From: Acinetobacter sp.
Lineage (GTDB): Bacteria > Pseudomonadota > Gammaproteobacteria > Pseudomonadales > Moraxellaceae
Direction of reading: 5' to 3'
Length of the DNA: 17,878 nucleotides
NCBI GenBank assembly: GCA_008017255.1
Contig: SSHD01000105.1
Location: forward strand, 1-17,878
Shown: piece after piece, positions 1-6,742 of the stretch
How positions within the stretch are numbered: the first letter of the stretch is position 1
Layout of the letters: the number at the start of each line of letters is the position of its first letter
Translations under genes and position numbers: made by a program
Notes under the pieces: generated by a model
Told to the model about the DNA's origin: nothing
Seen by the model: the letters and a program-made list of their open reading frames with translations, nothing else
Database searches by the model: none

Positions 1-56
1 AATTAGCCATTTTATCTAACTAAAAGGTGTCTACAAAATCGGTGGCTATTCAGTCA
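1..56 (-). mobile_element. Terminal end of an insertion sequence (IS3-family-like), continuing beyond the left edge
   Basis: Read on the minus strand, the homology of the outer-membrane gene stops abruptly at about position 56. The sequence continues with TGACTGAATAGCCACC and then a TTTTGTAGACACC block. A terminus beginning with TG and carrying a GTAGACACC-type inner block resembles the ends of IS3-family elements. The neighbouring coding frame acquires a stop only three bases into this segment, as expected for an insertion. No transposase can be seen because only 56 bases lie inside the window, so neither the family nor the target duplication can be confirmed. An alternative is a simple deletion or rearrangement joint. 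Confidence 0.55.
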
Positions 57-493
57 TTTATTGATAAAGTACGACCTGCTGATGTACGTTTTTGAAGATC
101 ATAATCATTATCAAGATAAGCCACACCAGCTGCTACATACAACGAACGAGCAAATGCATTTTCACTTGCACCCCATGGATATAACTCGGCATTTAAGTAA
201 GTGTTGTTGTTTTCCATGTCTAAATCATAGGTCGAGCCATCGACTTTAATATCATCAGACCAAGACAGGTCGCCGCCATTATAACCAAGGCTTAAACCGA
301 CATAAGGATTAACACGGTAGGACACCGCACCACCATAACCACTGGTTCCTACTTCCGCACGTACCGAAACAGGTGCTAAATAGTTTGGTGTGGTCGCAGC
401 ATCTTCCTTTATCACTTGTTCATCTGCCGCAAATGCACTGGCACTCATGACTGTCATTACACTGGCCGCTAAAATAATCGGTAAAGTTTTCAT
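50..493 (-). pseudogene. Outer-membrane beta-barrel protein, truncated after about 145 residues
   Basis: The product starts with a clear Sec signal peptide (residues 1 to about 22, cleavage near SAFA/ADEQ). The mature part alternates polar and hydrophobic residues with Gly and aromatic residues (GYGGAVSYRV, YVGLSLGYNGG, LYVAAGVAYL), typical of transmembrane beta strands of a small outer-membrane barrel. An AGGAG ribosome site lies about 8 bases before the ATG. Only five or six strands are present, and small barrels of this kind usually run past 200 residues. The frame ends at Ile145-Asn146, after which one codon and a TGA come from the presumed insertion sequence. I cannot name the family; an OmpW/OmpA-like or other 8-stranded barrel is plausible. 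The protein is probably not functional, since the C-terminal strand needed for Bam-dependent insertion is lost. Confidence 0.7.
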
Positions 494-894
494 GCGAAGT
501 CTCCTAAAAAACAGCTGGACTCAATTGCTAAAATGGCTTGCAACACAAATTTTCATGGCACTGTTTGGCACCCGTGTTCTGAAAAATAAATAACCGTAGG
601 TGATTATTTTTAATTTTAAGTGATGCAAGCATAGCTGTATGTGCTGTGTAGTTAATCTTAAAAGAATGTAATCTATTTTTTTATATGCATCCTGATGCGG
701 TTTGGTTATCTTTTGATACAAATTTAGCAGAGTTATGTATTTTTAAAATATGAATGAAAAACAAATACATCTAATTTTTATACAAATTTATGACTTAATT
801 TCACCATAAATCATTGTAACTCTTTTTTTCAAAGATTCTTGTCCCGAAATGGTGTAAAATCTTAAAAATTTTTTTGATAGATAGAAGGAAGACC
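494..894. promoter_or_regulatory. AT-rich divergent intergenic region between the barrel gene and dapD
   Basis: About 400 bases without a convincing gene. It must hold promoters for both flanking genes because they diverge. A TGTAAAAT at 853-860 is a reasonable -10 box for dapD, but no good -35 lies at the right distance. The dapD ribosome site AAGGAAG sits at 885-891. The stretch 595-835 is strongly AT-rich with T and A runs, compatible with an UP-element or H-NS-type target. I see no strong terminator or repeat. Short frames here are not coding-like. Confidence 0.4.
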
Positions 895-1716
895 ATGTCT
901 CAGCTTTCAAGCATCATTGAACAAGCTTTTGAAGATCGTGCAAATTTCACTGCGGCAGATTGCCCAAGCGAAGTACGTCAAGCCGTTGAGGAAGCATTGG
1001 CAGGTTTAGACAACGGCACATTGCGCGTTGCTGAAAAAATCGATGGTCAATGGGTTGTTCACCAATGGTTGAAAAAAGCCGTTCTACTATCTTTTAAAAT
1101 CAATGACAACAAGCCGATTGAATCTTGCGATTTGCGTTTTTACGACAAAGTAGAAACTAAATTTGCGGGTTGGACTGAAGAGCAATTTAAAGCAGCAGGC
1201 GTACGTGTAGTACCGCCAGCAGTGGCGCGTAAAGGCAGCTTCCAAGCGAAAAACGTGATCTTAATGCCGTCTTATGTGAACATTGGTGCCTATGTAGATG
1301 AAGGCTCAATGGTTGATACATGGGCAACTGTAGGTTCATGTGCGCAAATTGGTAAAAACGTACACTTGTCTGGCGGTGTTGGTATTGGCGGCGTATTAGA
1401 GCCACTACAAGCCAACCCAACGATTATTGAAGACAACTGCTTTATTGGCGCACGTTCTGAAGTGGTTGAAGGCGTGATTGTTGGCGAAGGTTCAGTGATT
1501 TCAATGGGCGTATTTATTGGTCAATCAACCAAAATTTATGACCGTGAAACAGGTGAAATTCACTATGGTCGTGTACCACCGGGTTCCGTTGTGGTTGCAG
1601 GCAGTTTGCCATCTAAATGTGGTACTTACAGCCTTTACGCTGCAATTATCGTGAAAAAAGTAGATGCCAAAACCCGTGCTAAAACCAGCTTGAACGATTT
1701 ATTACGTGACGACTAA
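895..1716 (+). CDS. dapD: 2,3,4,5-tetrahydropyridine-2,6-dicarboxylate N-succinyltransferase
   Basis: Catalyses succinyl transfer from succinyl-CoA to tetrahydrodipicolinate, the first step of the succinylase branch of the diaminopimelate/lysine pathway, in the cytoplasm. The 273-residue product matches the usual DapD length of about 274 and is near identical in feel to the E. coli enzyme through the middle: [58 protein letters not shown]. The hexapeptide repeats of the left-handed beta helix run from about residue 120 to 230. Asp141 and Glu189 sit at the catalytic positions known for the family. I start at ATG 895 because it follows AAGGAAG and gives the family N-terminus ([13 protein letters not shown]); a longer in-frame start at 874 adds seven residues that are not family-like. 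It is followed by an inverted repeat and stands as its own unit upstream of queE. Confidence 0.97.
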   Translation: MSQLSSIIEQAFEDRANFTAADCPSEVRQAVEEALAGLDNGTLRVAEKIDGQWVVHQWLKKAVLLSFKINDNKPIESCDLRFYDKVETKFAGWTEEQFKAAGVRVVPPAVARKGSFQAKNVILMPSYVNIGAYVDEGSMVDTWATVGSCAQIGKNVHLSGGVGIGGVLEPLQANPTIIEDNCFIGARSEVVEGVIVGEGSVISMGVFIGQSTKIYDRETGEIHYGRVPPGSVVVAGSLPSKCGTYSLYAAIIVKKVDAKTRAKTSLNDLLRDD

Positions 1717-1731
1717 GTCGTAATCCCCCCT

Positions 1732-1758
1732 AAATCCCCCTTTGCCAAAGGGGGATTT
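1732..1758. repeat. Perfect 12-bp inverted repeat after dapD (terminator or dispersed repeat)
   Basis: Arms AAATCCCCCTTT (1732-1743) and AAAGGGGGATTT (1747-1758) pair perfectly around the 3-base loop GCC. The stem begins 15 bases after the dapD stop. There is no T-run beyond the right arm other than ATTT, so it is a poor classic Rho-independent terminator. A C-rich partial copy (AATCCCCCCTAAAT) precedes the left arm. The CCCCCTTTG...AAAGGGGG motif is of the kind found as scattered intergenic palindromes in several gammaproteobacteria. It could act as a 3' mRNA-stabilising hairpin. Confidence 0.7.
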
Positions 1759-1879
1759 GCTATCAGACTAAAGCGTTATGAGATCCCTCTCTTGTATCAA
1801 GAGCTGCGCTTATAGCAGCGCAAGGCAAATTTGAATATCGCATACGGCTTTTGTGGTCACTGTGTTGTGGTAACTATTT

Positions 1880-2590
1880 ATGGCTTCCTTACGTTCTTCT
1901 GCAATTCCAGTTTCAGACCCCGCTGCGGGTTTACGCATTACTGAAATTTTTTATTCTTTGCAGGGCGAAGCGAATACCTTTGGTTTGCCAACGGTTTTTA
2001 TTCGTTTAACTGGTTGCCCATTACGTTGCAGTTATTGTGATACCACCTATTCTTTTGAAGGTGGTGAGCGTTTATCGCTTGAGCAAATTATAGACACCGC
2101 AAGCCAATATCAAACCCCTTATATTTGTGTGACTGGTGGTGAACCACTGGCACAGCCGAATTGTCTGATTTTATTACAACGCTTATGTGACTTAGGTTTT
2201 CAAGTTTCACTGGAAACCAGTGGTGCTTTAGATGTATCTAAGGTCGATACTCGAGTATCGAAAGTGTTGGATTTAAAAACCCCAACCTCAAATGAAGAAC
2301 AGCGTAATTTATTCAGCAATCTGGACTATTTAACGCAGCACGATCAAATAAAATTTGTGATTTGTAACCGTGCCGATTATGAATGGTCGAAACAACAACT
2401 TGCACAGTACCAGCTGCAAAACAAAGTCAGCACGGTGTGGTTCTCACCTGCTTTTGCAGTAGAAAAAGGCGCAGTCTCCTTACCTGCTTTAGCACGTGAC
2501 TTGGCACAGTGGATTTTAGAAGATCATTTGCCAGTACGCTTTCAATTACAGTTACATAAACTGTTATGGAATGATGAATCAGGTCGTTAA
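1880..2590 (+). CDS. queE: 7-carboxy-7-deazaguanine synthase (radical SAM)
   Basis: Converts 6-carboxy-5,6,7,8-tetrahydropterin to 7-carboxy-7-deazaguanine in preQ0/queuosine synthesis. The product has 236 residues. ITEIFYSLQGE (20-30) is the QueE N-terminal signature, and the radical-SAM iron-sulfur cysteines are C46, C50 and C53 in CPLRCSYC (CxxxCxxC spacing). The SAM-binding GGEP is at 86-89 (CVTGGEPL). The C-terminal part ends with a QLQLHKLLW motif common in this family. The ribosome site is weak (GTGGTAAC about 8 bases upstream), so the exact start is less sure; another few residues either way would not alter the core. queC follows 58 bases later, so the two steps are probably co-transcribed. 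queD and folE are not in this window. Confidence 0.95.
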   Translation: MASLRSSAIPVSDPAAGLRITEIFYSLQGEANTFGLPTVFIRLTGCPLRCSYCDTTYSFEGGERLSLEQIIDTASQYQTPYICVTGGEPLAQPNCLILLQRLCDLGFQVSLETSGALDVSKVDTRVSKVLDLKTPTSNEEQRNLFSNLDYLTQHDQIKFVICNRADYEWSKQQLAQYQLQNKVSTVWFSPAFAVEKGAVSLPALARDLAQWILEDHLPVRFQLQLHKLLWNDESGR

Positions 2591-2600
2591 AATTCACACC

Positions 2601-2628
2601 TTACTCATTGAGTAACAGCAATTTTTTT
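2601..2628 (+). other. Small palindrome followed by a T-run between queE and queC
   Basis: TTACTCA and TGAGTAA (2601-2615) form a perfect palindrome around one base, able to fold as a 6-bp stem with loop ATT. CAGCAA and seven T follow it (to 2628). The stem is short and AT-rich, so termination would be inefficient. It could be a weak attenuator that lowers queC relative to queE, or a protein-binding palindrome. No known operator matched by eye. Confidence 0.3.
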
Positions 2629-2648
2629 AATTTATTTTAGGTTGAATC

Positions 2649-3338
2649 ATGGAAAATAATATGCGTTCACGTGCCATCGTATTATTGTCTGGCGGCTTAG
2701 ACTCCACCACTTGTTTGGCTTGGGCACAAGCACATTATGAATGTATTGCACTGAGTTTTATGTATGGTCAACGCTCGACCACCGAACTCGATGCCGCAAC
2801 AGCATTGGCGCAGCGTGTAGGCGTAGAACACCGTGTCATTAATATTGATTTAGGTCATTTGGGTGGTTCAGCACTCACCGACCATAACATTGACGTACCA
2901 GAACAACTACAAGAAGGTATTCCTGTAACTTATGTACCAGCACGTAACACCATTTTCCTATCTTATGCGCTTGCTGCAGCGGAAGTGTTCGATGCCGAAG
3001 CCATTGTAATTGGGGTCAATGCGGTTGATTATTCAGGCTATCCAGACTGTCGTCCTGAATTTATTGATGCTTTTGCCAACCTCGCACGCCTTGCAACCAA
3101 AGCTGGAGTTGAAGGAAAACCACTTAAAATTGAAACACCTCTGTTACATTTATCCAAAGCGAATATTATACGCTTAGGGCTAGAACATGGCGTAGACTAT
3201 AGCCAAACGGTATCTTGCTATCAGGCAGATGCTCAAGGACGTGCATGTGGCAAATGTGACAGTTGCCGTTTACGTCAGCAAGGTTTTATCGAAGCTGGTA
3301 TTGCGGATCCGACACGTTATGCCGATTCAACGATATAA
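2649..3338 (+). CDS. queC: 7-cyano-7-deazaguanine synthase (preQ0 synthase)
   Basis: Uses ATP and ammonia to turn 7-carboxy-7-deazaguanine into preQ0, directly after the QueE step. The PP-loop SGGLDST (14-20) binds the ATP pyrophosphate. Family signatures FMYGQR and [15 protein letters not shown] are present, and the zinc site is formed by C190, C200, C203 and C206 (SCYQAD...RACGKCDSC). Length 229-ish matches the family (about 220-230). Two starts are possible: ATG 2649 with TTTTAGG upstream, or ATG 2661 with an internal GGA; I keep the first, but [12 protein letters not shown] from 2661 also looks like the usual N-terminus. The next gene starts 21 bases after the stop, suggesting an operon queE-queC-secreted protein ending at the terminator at 3781. 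Confidence 0.96.
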   Translation: MENNMRSRAIVLLSGGLDSTTCLAWAQAHYECIALSFMYGQRSTTELDAATALAQRVGVEHRVINIDLGHLGGSALTDHNIDVPEQLQEGIPVTYVPARNTIFLSYALAAAEVFDAEAIVIGVNAVDYSGYPDCRPEFIDAFANLARLATKAGVEGKPLKIETPLLHLSKANIIRLGLEHGVDYSQTVSCYQADAQGRACGKCDSCRLRQQGFIEAGIADPTRYADSTI

Positions 3339-3359
3339 GGCAAATACTAGGTACACACT

Positions 3360-3764
3360 ATGAAGTTGTTTAACACTAAAATTATTTTTTCTACATTGTT
3401 TGTTGCATCTGCTTTGGCTGCAACTGCAAGCCAAGCTGCTGAAAATCCAGCAAAAAGCACCAATGTGAAAGCAGCATTGATTGAAAACTGTAAAGAGCAA
3501 ACCTCGAAAGGCGGTAAATTAAGCGCCACCGAAGTCAATAAATTCTGTGGTTGTCAAATAGACGTACAAGGCAAAATGACCGAAGCACAGAAATGGGAAA
3601 TTCAAAGCGCCATCAATTCCAAGAAAAACCCAAGCTCACTACCTTTTATGCAAAAGCAATATAAAGAGCTGCAAACCTGTTTAGGTGCACCATTGGTCAG
3701 CAAGTTAGAAAAACTGACTGAAGAAGCCATGAAAGCAGCGCAACAAAAAGCGGCGAAGAAATAA
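3360..3764 (+). CDS. Small secreted protein with four cysteines, unknown function
   Basis: A 134-residue product that I do not recognise. Residues 1-26 are a clean Sec signal peptide (charged KLFNTK, hydrophobic IIFSTLFVASALAA, cleavage near ASQA/A). The mature protein of about 108 residues has cysteines only at 44, 63, 65 and 107, including a CGC motif, consistent with two disulfides in the periplasm. The last 25 residues are lysine- and alanine-rich and predicted helical (KLEKLTEEAMKAAQQKAAKK). A modest AGG lies upstream of the ATG. It sits only 21 bases after queC and is closed by a strong terminator, so it is probably the last gene of the que transcript, although no functional tie to deazaguanine synthesis is visible. 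Confidence 0.8.
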   Translation: MKLFNTKIIFSTLFVASALAATASQAAENPAKSTNVKAALIENCKEQTSKGGKLSATEVNKFCGCQIDVQGKMTEAQKWEIQSAINSKKNPSSLPFMQKQYKELQTCLGAPLVSKLEKLTEEAMKAAQQKAAKK

Positions 3765-3780
3765 AAGTTAAAACAAACCC

Positions 3781-3803
3781 AAGCCTGCTATTGCAGGCTT
3801 TTC
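3781..3803 (+). terminator. Rho-independent terminator after the queE-queC-secreted protein unit
   Basis: AAGCCTGC (3781-3788), loop TATT, GCAGGCTT (3793-3800) then TTCT. The 8-bp GC-centred stem runs into a short T tract, 16 bases after the stop codon. Confidence 0.85.
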
Positions 3804-3817
3804 TATGCATTAAACTT

Positions 3818-3881
3818 CTTGCGCATATCAATCACCTCTTTTTCCTGTTTTCAAAGACAGACTTAAATGAGCGCAAGAGGT
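3818..3881 (+). promoter_or_regulatory. Leader before the peroxiredoxin with two mutually exclusive short pairings
   Basis: GCGCAAG at 3871-3877 can pair with CTTGCGC at 3818-3824, while the overlapping AAGAGGT at 3875-3881 can pair with ACCTCTT at 3834-3840. The two 7-bp pairings share AAG, so only one can form at a time, just upstream of the start region at 3901. This might be a small regulatory leader, but with 7-bp arms it could be chance. Confidence 0.2.
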
Positions 3882-3900
3882 CGATTTTAAAGGCAATGAT

Positions 3901-4356
3901 ATGACAACGACCTTACCAAATCAGAGTTTTGCAACGACTCATGGAGAAGTAAATTTAACTCAGCTACCAACTGAATGGTTGGTACTGTATTTTTATCCGA
4001 AAGATTCAACCCCAGGTTGCACCACTCAAGCGGTCGATTTTTCTAGCTTAAAAGATCAGTTTGCAGCTTTAGACTGTCAGATTATTGGTGTGTCACGCGA
4101 TTCAGTTAAAGCACATCAAAACTTCACCGAAAAGCAGTCTTTAAGCATCGACTTAATTAGTGATAAAGACGAAGTGCTATGTCAGCATTTCGATGTAATT
4201 AAACAAAAAAATATGTATGGCAAACAAGTGCTTGGCATCGAACGCTCAACTTTTATTTTCCATAATAAGCAATTGGTTAAATCTTATAGAAAGGTTAAAG
4301 CCGCAGGACATGCCGAGCAAATCTTAGCAGATTTAGCAGCCTTGCAGGCGGTGTAA
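3901..4356 (+). CDS. bcp: Thioredoxin-fold peroxiredoxin, Bcp/PrxQ type
   Basis: Reduces hydrogen peroxide and organic hydroperoxides at a cytoplasmic thiol. The 151-residue product has the PrxQ core: LVLYFYPKDSTPGCTTQA with peroxidatic Cys40 in the TPGCT motif, IIGVSRDS, then a later GIERSTFIF strand. In many Bcp proteins a second, resolving cysteine lies five residues after the first; here that position is Val45, so the protein would act as a 1-Cys enzyme or use another cysteine (C59 or the one in DEVLCQHF, which has a counterpart in E. coli Bcp). An AAAGG lies before the ATG. The VOC gene follows 30 bases downstream, probably in the same transcript. The gene symbol is by family only. Confidence 0.88.
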   Translation: MTTTLPNQSFATTHGEVNLTQLPTEWLVLYFYPKDSTPGCTTQAVDFSSLKDQFAALDCQIIGVSRDSVKAHQNFTEKQSLSIDLISDKDEVLCQHFDVIKQKNMYGKQVLGIERSTFIFHNKQLVKSYRKVKAAGHAEQILADLAALQAV

Positions 4357-4386
4357 AACCTTAGCCCTAACCAAAGGAATAGTCTG

Positions 4387-4749
4387 ATGCAATCGGGTTC
4401 AATCACCCCTATTTTACGCATTTTTAATATTGAAATTGCCCAAACCTTTTATTTAGATTATTTGGGCTTTCAACTCGATTGGCAGCACCAATTTGGCGAC
4501 AATTTTCCGCTGTATTTACAAGTATCTAAAGGCGATTGCGTCATTCATTTATCGGAACACTTTGGTGATGCCAGCCCACATAGTGCAATTCGTATTTACT
4601 GGCAAAATCTGTCGCTGTTACACGCCGAACTACATGCCCAAAATGATAAATTTGCCAAACCACAAATTGAAAAAACAGACTGGGAAACACTAGAATTGAG
4701 CATTTCCGATCCATTTTCCAATCGGCTGATTTTTTGGGAAGATGCTTAA
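4387..4749 (+). CDS. VOC-fold (glyoxalase/bleomycin-resistance superfamily) protein
   Basis: A 120-residue single-domain protein with the repeated beta-alpha-beta-beta-beta pattern of the vicinal oxygen chelate fold. The first half has ITPILRIFNIEIAQTFYLDYLGF leading to CVIHLSEHFGD; the second has HSAIRIYWQNLSLLHAELHA and the closing DPFSNRLIFWE. The LSEHFGD and DPFSNRL(I)F signatures are most like the bleomycin-resistance-like branch, which binds ligands in a dimer groove without needing metal. Substrate and role here are unknown. AAGGAA lies 9 bases before ATG 4387, and the gene is probably co-transcribed with the peroxiredoxin. It converges on the minus-strand gene at 4785 with 35 bases between and no visible terminator. 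Confidence 0.8.
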   Translation: MQSGSITPILRIFNIEIAQTFYLDYLGFQLDWQHQFGDNFPLYLQVSKGDCVIHLSEHFGDASPHSAIRIYWQNLSLLHAELHAQNDKFAKPQIEKTDWETLELSISDPFSNRLIFWEDA

Positions 4750-4784
4750 ACCACTTTAAAAATCAAACTACAATATTTAGAAAT

Positions 4785-5165
4785 TCAATCTACGACCAAC
4801 TCATAATGAAACACTTTGCTGATAATTTTCCACTCACCATTTACTGCAACAAAAGTTAAAGCATCATAAAAGTATTTCGGCGCAATGGCGCATTGCACAT
4901 GCACCATCGCCATGGTGTCATTTAACAGATTGATCGAAATGATTTTATCTTGTCTTAATTGCTTTTTCGAAGCGGGTGAAATTCTTTGCTCAACAATTGG
5001 AAAATATTCAGCCATGCTGAGTTGAAGCACGGGTTGCTCTGTTACGCACAGATAAACCGCATCGGCATGAAAGACCTGTTTCAATAACGCCACATCACTC
5101 AAATACAAACCATCAAAATACTTTTGGAGTTGTTGTTGAATGCAACTAATGCGGTCTTGGCTCAT
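4785..5165 (-). CDS. NTF2-like / lumazine-binding-like small protein
   Basis: A 126-residue product whose layout fits the SnoaL/NTF2 cone fold. It opens with a helix (ISCIQQQLQKYFDGLYLSD), followed by the VALLKQVFHADAVYLCV segment. A run of strands (IISINLLNDTMAMVHVQCAI) leads to the closing motif FVAVNGEWKIISKVFHYE, typical of DUF4440 and Lumazine_bd_2 proteins. AGGA lies 8 bases upstream of the ATG. Members are often small catalytic or ligand-binding modules, and no substrate can be assigned here. It is read in the same direction as the NMN adenylyltransferase gene 68 bases upstream, so co-transcription is possible. Confidence 0.72.
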   Translation of the reverse strand: MSQDRISCIQQQLQKYFDGLYLSDVALLKQVFHADAVYLCVTEQPVLQLSMAEYFPIVEQRISPASKKQLRQDKIISINLLNDTMAMVHVQCAIAPKYFYDALTFVAVNGEWKIISKVFHYELVVD

Positions 5166-5233
5166 TTTGTTTTTCCTAGCTTGGCACGGCTCACAAATCG
5201 ACTAATCTTTAGGAAGATGTAAGTCCTCTCCCA

Positions 5234-5821
5234 TCAAACGTCTTCTAAATTTGAATCATCGGCGGCGTGAAATTTTTGCTGTAATTGCGAATAGTAAGTT
5301 GTGTTTTTAAATTGTTGTAAAAATTGAATCGTGCCGTTTGGGAAATACTCAGTTTGAATTTCACCTCTATAAAAAGCTTCCCGCAGCGGCGTAGCGGAAA
5401 TAGAATCTTTTAAACTATCGAGTTCTACTAGCTGCCATTCTGGAAATAAACGCAAATAATAGGATGAATCATCTTTAAAATGCCCAATCAAACCGACTTT
5501 AGCACTGGGCTGAATCACTTGATTAACAACATCTTTGAGCAGTTGCACCCATTTTTTATCATTATAAACATCAATCACATGCACAAATTTAATCCGCTGT
5601 TGTTCAGTTTCAGAAAAATTCGCCAAAATCATCTGTTCACGTTCAAGCGCTGAAAATGGATTTTTAATATTGCGTTCATTTTGCGCAGAACCCAGTGCCA
5701 ACACCACCTGCGCACTGCGTTGTAACGCAATTTCAATGGTTTGCAGATGCGCCAAATGAAACGGCTGAAACCGCCCAATAAAAACAAGATAATCAAATGT
5801 GTACATAGGCTTAGTTGTCAT
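5234..5821 (-). CDS. nadM: Nicotinamide-nucleotide adenylyltransferase, NadM type
   Basis: Joins NMN and ATP to NAD in the salvage route that bypasses nicotinate mononucleotide. The 195-residue product has the nucleotidyltransferase signature GRFQPFHLAH (16-25) with the HxxH pair H22/H25, and ISATPLR (141-147) near the C-terminal end of the Rossmann domain, matching the ISxTxxR phosphate-binding motif. VVLALGSAQNERN (39-51) is the usual substrate loop of archaeal-like NadM. No Nudix domain follows, unlike the cyanobacterial and Francisella fusions. There is no strong ribosome site before ATG 5821, and Met6 is an alternative start. Acinetobacter is known to use a NadV-NadM route, and here nadV is not adjacent, so the partner would lie elsewhere. 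Confidence 0.85.
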   Translation of the reverse strand: MTTKPMYTFDYLVFIGRFQPFHLAHLQTIEIALQRSAQVVLALGSAQNERNIKNPFSALEREQMILANFSETEQQRIKFVHVIDVYNDKKWVQLLKDVVNQVIQPSAKVGLIGHFKDDSSYYLRLFPEWQLVELDSLKDSISATPLREAFYRGEIQTEYFPNGTIQFLQQFKNTTYYSQLQQKFHAADDSNLEDV

Positions 5822-5913
5822 TTTTTTGTGAACTCATCAGTTGCTCTATTCAAGCAAATATACGACATAATGAAAACACTCAAATCAATCTGGATTAAAG
5901 CAAGGATAGTACG

Positions 5914-6714
5914 ATGACACTTGACTGTATTCAACAACCTCATCCACATTTACAAGCAAATTTAGAACATGGCATCCTCACCTTAGCCATCAACCGTGCC
6001 GATGCAAAAAATGCCCTATATGGCGAACTTTATTTGTGCATTGCCAACGCATTCGACCAAGCCGATGCCAGCAAAGAAGTTCGCGTAGTGATTTTGCGTG
6101 GTGCAGAACAAGATTTCACCGCTGGCAACGACATGAAAGACTTTATGGGTTTTATTCAAAAGCCGCTTGAAGGTAAAGCCGGTGACGCTCCACCATTCGT
6201 ATTATTAAAAGCAGCGGCACGTTTCTCTAAACCGTTAATTATTGGCGTAAAAGGTGTTGCAATTGGTATTGGTGTAACGATTTTATTACATGCCGACATG
6301 GTGTATGCAGACAACAGCGCATTGTTCCAAATTCCGTTTGTAAGCCTTGGACTGTCACCAGAAGGTGCTGCAAGTCGTTTATTGGTACAACAAGCGGGTT
6401 ACCATAAAGCAGCCGAGTTGCTGTTCACGGCGAAAAAATTTAATGCCGCAACTGCTGCACAAGCCGGTTTAGTCAATGATGTGGTAGAAGATGTGTATGC
6501 CACTGCGCAACAAACAGCAGAGCAGCTTGCAGCGTTACCTTTAGCATCGCTCAAACAAACGAAAGCCTTAATGAAAAAAGATTTAGCAGACATTATTACC
6601 TGTGTTGATGAAGAAGCAGAAATCTTTATGCAACGTGTGCGCTCACCTGAAATGATGGAAGCCGTACAAGCCTTTATGCAAAAACGAAAACCAGACTTTT
6701 CTCAGTTCAATTAA
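5914..6714 (+). CDS. Crotonase-family enzyme (enoyl-CoA hydratase/isomerase like)
   Basis: A 266-residue protein with the crotonase fold acting on acyl-CoA thioesters. FTAGNDMKDF (68-77) and GVKGVAIGIGVTILLHADMVYA (111-132) supply the two oxyanion-hole strands. In classic hydratases two glutamates act; here the first position is Phe142 (IPFVSLGL), while Glu168 (AAELLF) lies where the second is expected and Glu150 sits in LSPEG. An acidic residue in the SPEG context is the catalytic base of peroxisomal delta3,delta2-enoyl-CoA isomerases (ECI2/PECI type), so isomerase activity on unsaturated fatty acids is more likely than hydration. AAGGA precedes the ATG. It stands alone, converging on the NIF3-like gene. 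Confidence 0.85.
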   Translation: MTLDCIQQPHPHLQANLEHGILTLAINRADAKNALYGELYLCIANAFDQADASKEVRVVILRGAEQDFTAGNDMKDFMGFIQKPLEGKAGDAPPFVLLKAAARFSKPLIIGVKGVAIGIGVTILLHADMVYADNSALFQIPFVSLGLSPEGAASRLLVQQAGYHKAAELLFTAKKFNAATAAQAGLVNDVVEDVYATAQQTAEQLAALPLASLKQTKALMKKDLADIITCVDEEAEIFMQRVRSPEMMEAVQAFMQKRKPDFSQFN

Positions 6715-6724
6715 TTTGAGTTCT

Positions 6725-6742
6725 GCCTTGAAAACTCAAGGC
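6725..6742. terminator. Hairpin shared by the converging crotonase and NIF3-like genes
   Basis: GCCTTGA (6725-6731), loop AAAC, TCAAGGC (6736-6742) forms a 7-bp stem whose right arm covers the stop codon of the minus-strand gene. No long T-run follows on either strand, so termination would be weak. TTGAGTT upstream can pair with AACTCAA as an alternative fold. Confidence 0.45.

Noticed and set aside
521-721. Minus-strand short frame in the 494-894 gap
   Set aside because: No ribosome site, high AT with odd composition, and no family resemblance.
874-894. Seven-residue N-terminal extension of dapD (start at 874)
   Set aside because: The ATG at 895 has the AAGGAAG ribosome site and the family N-terminus; the extension overlaps that site.
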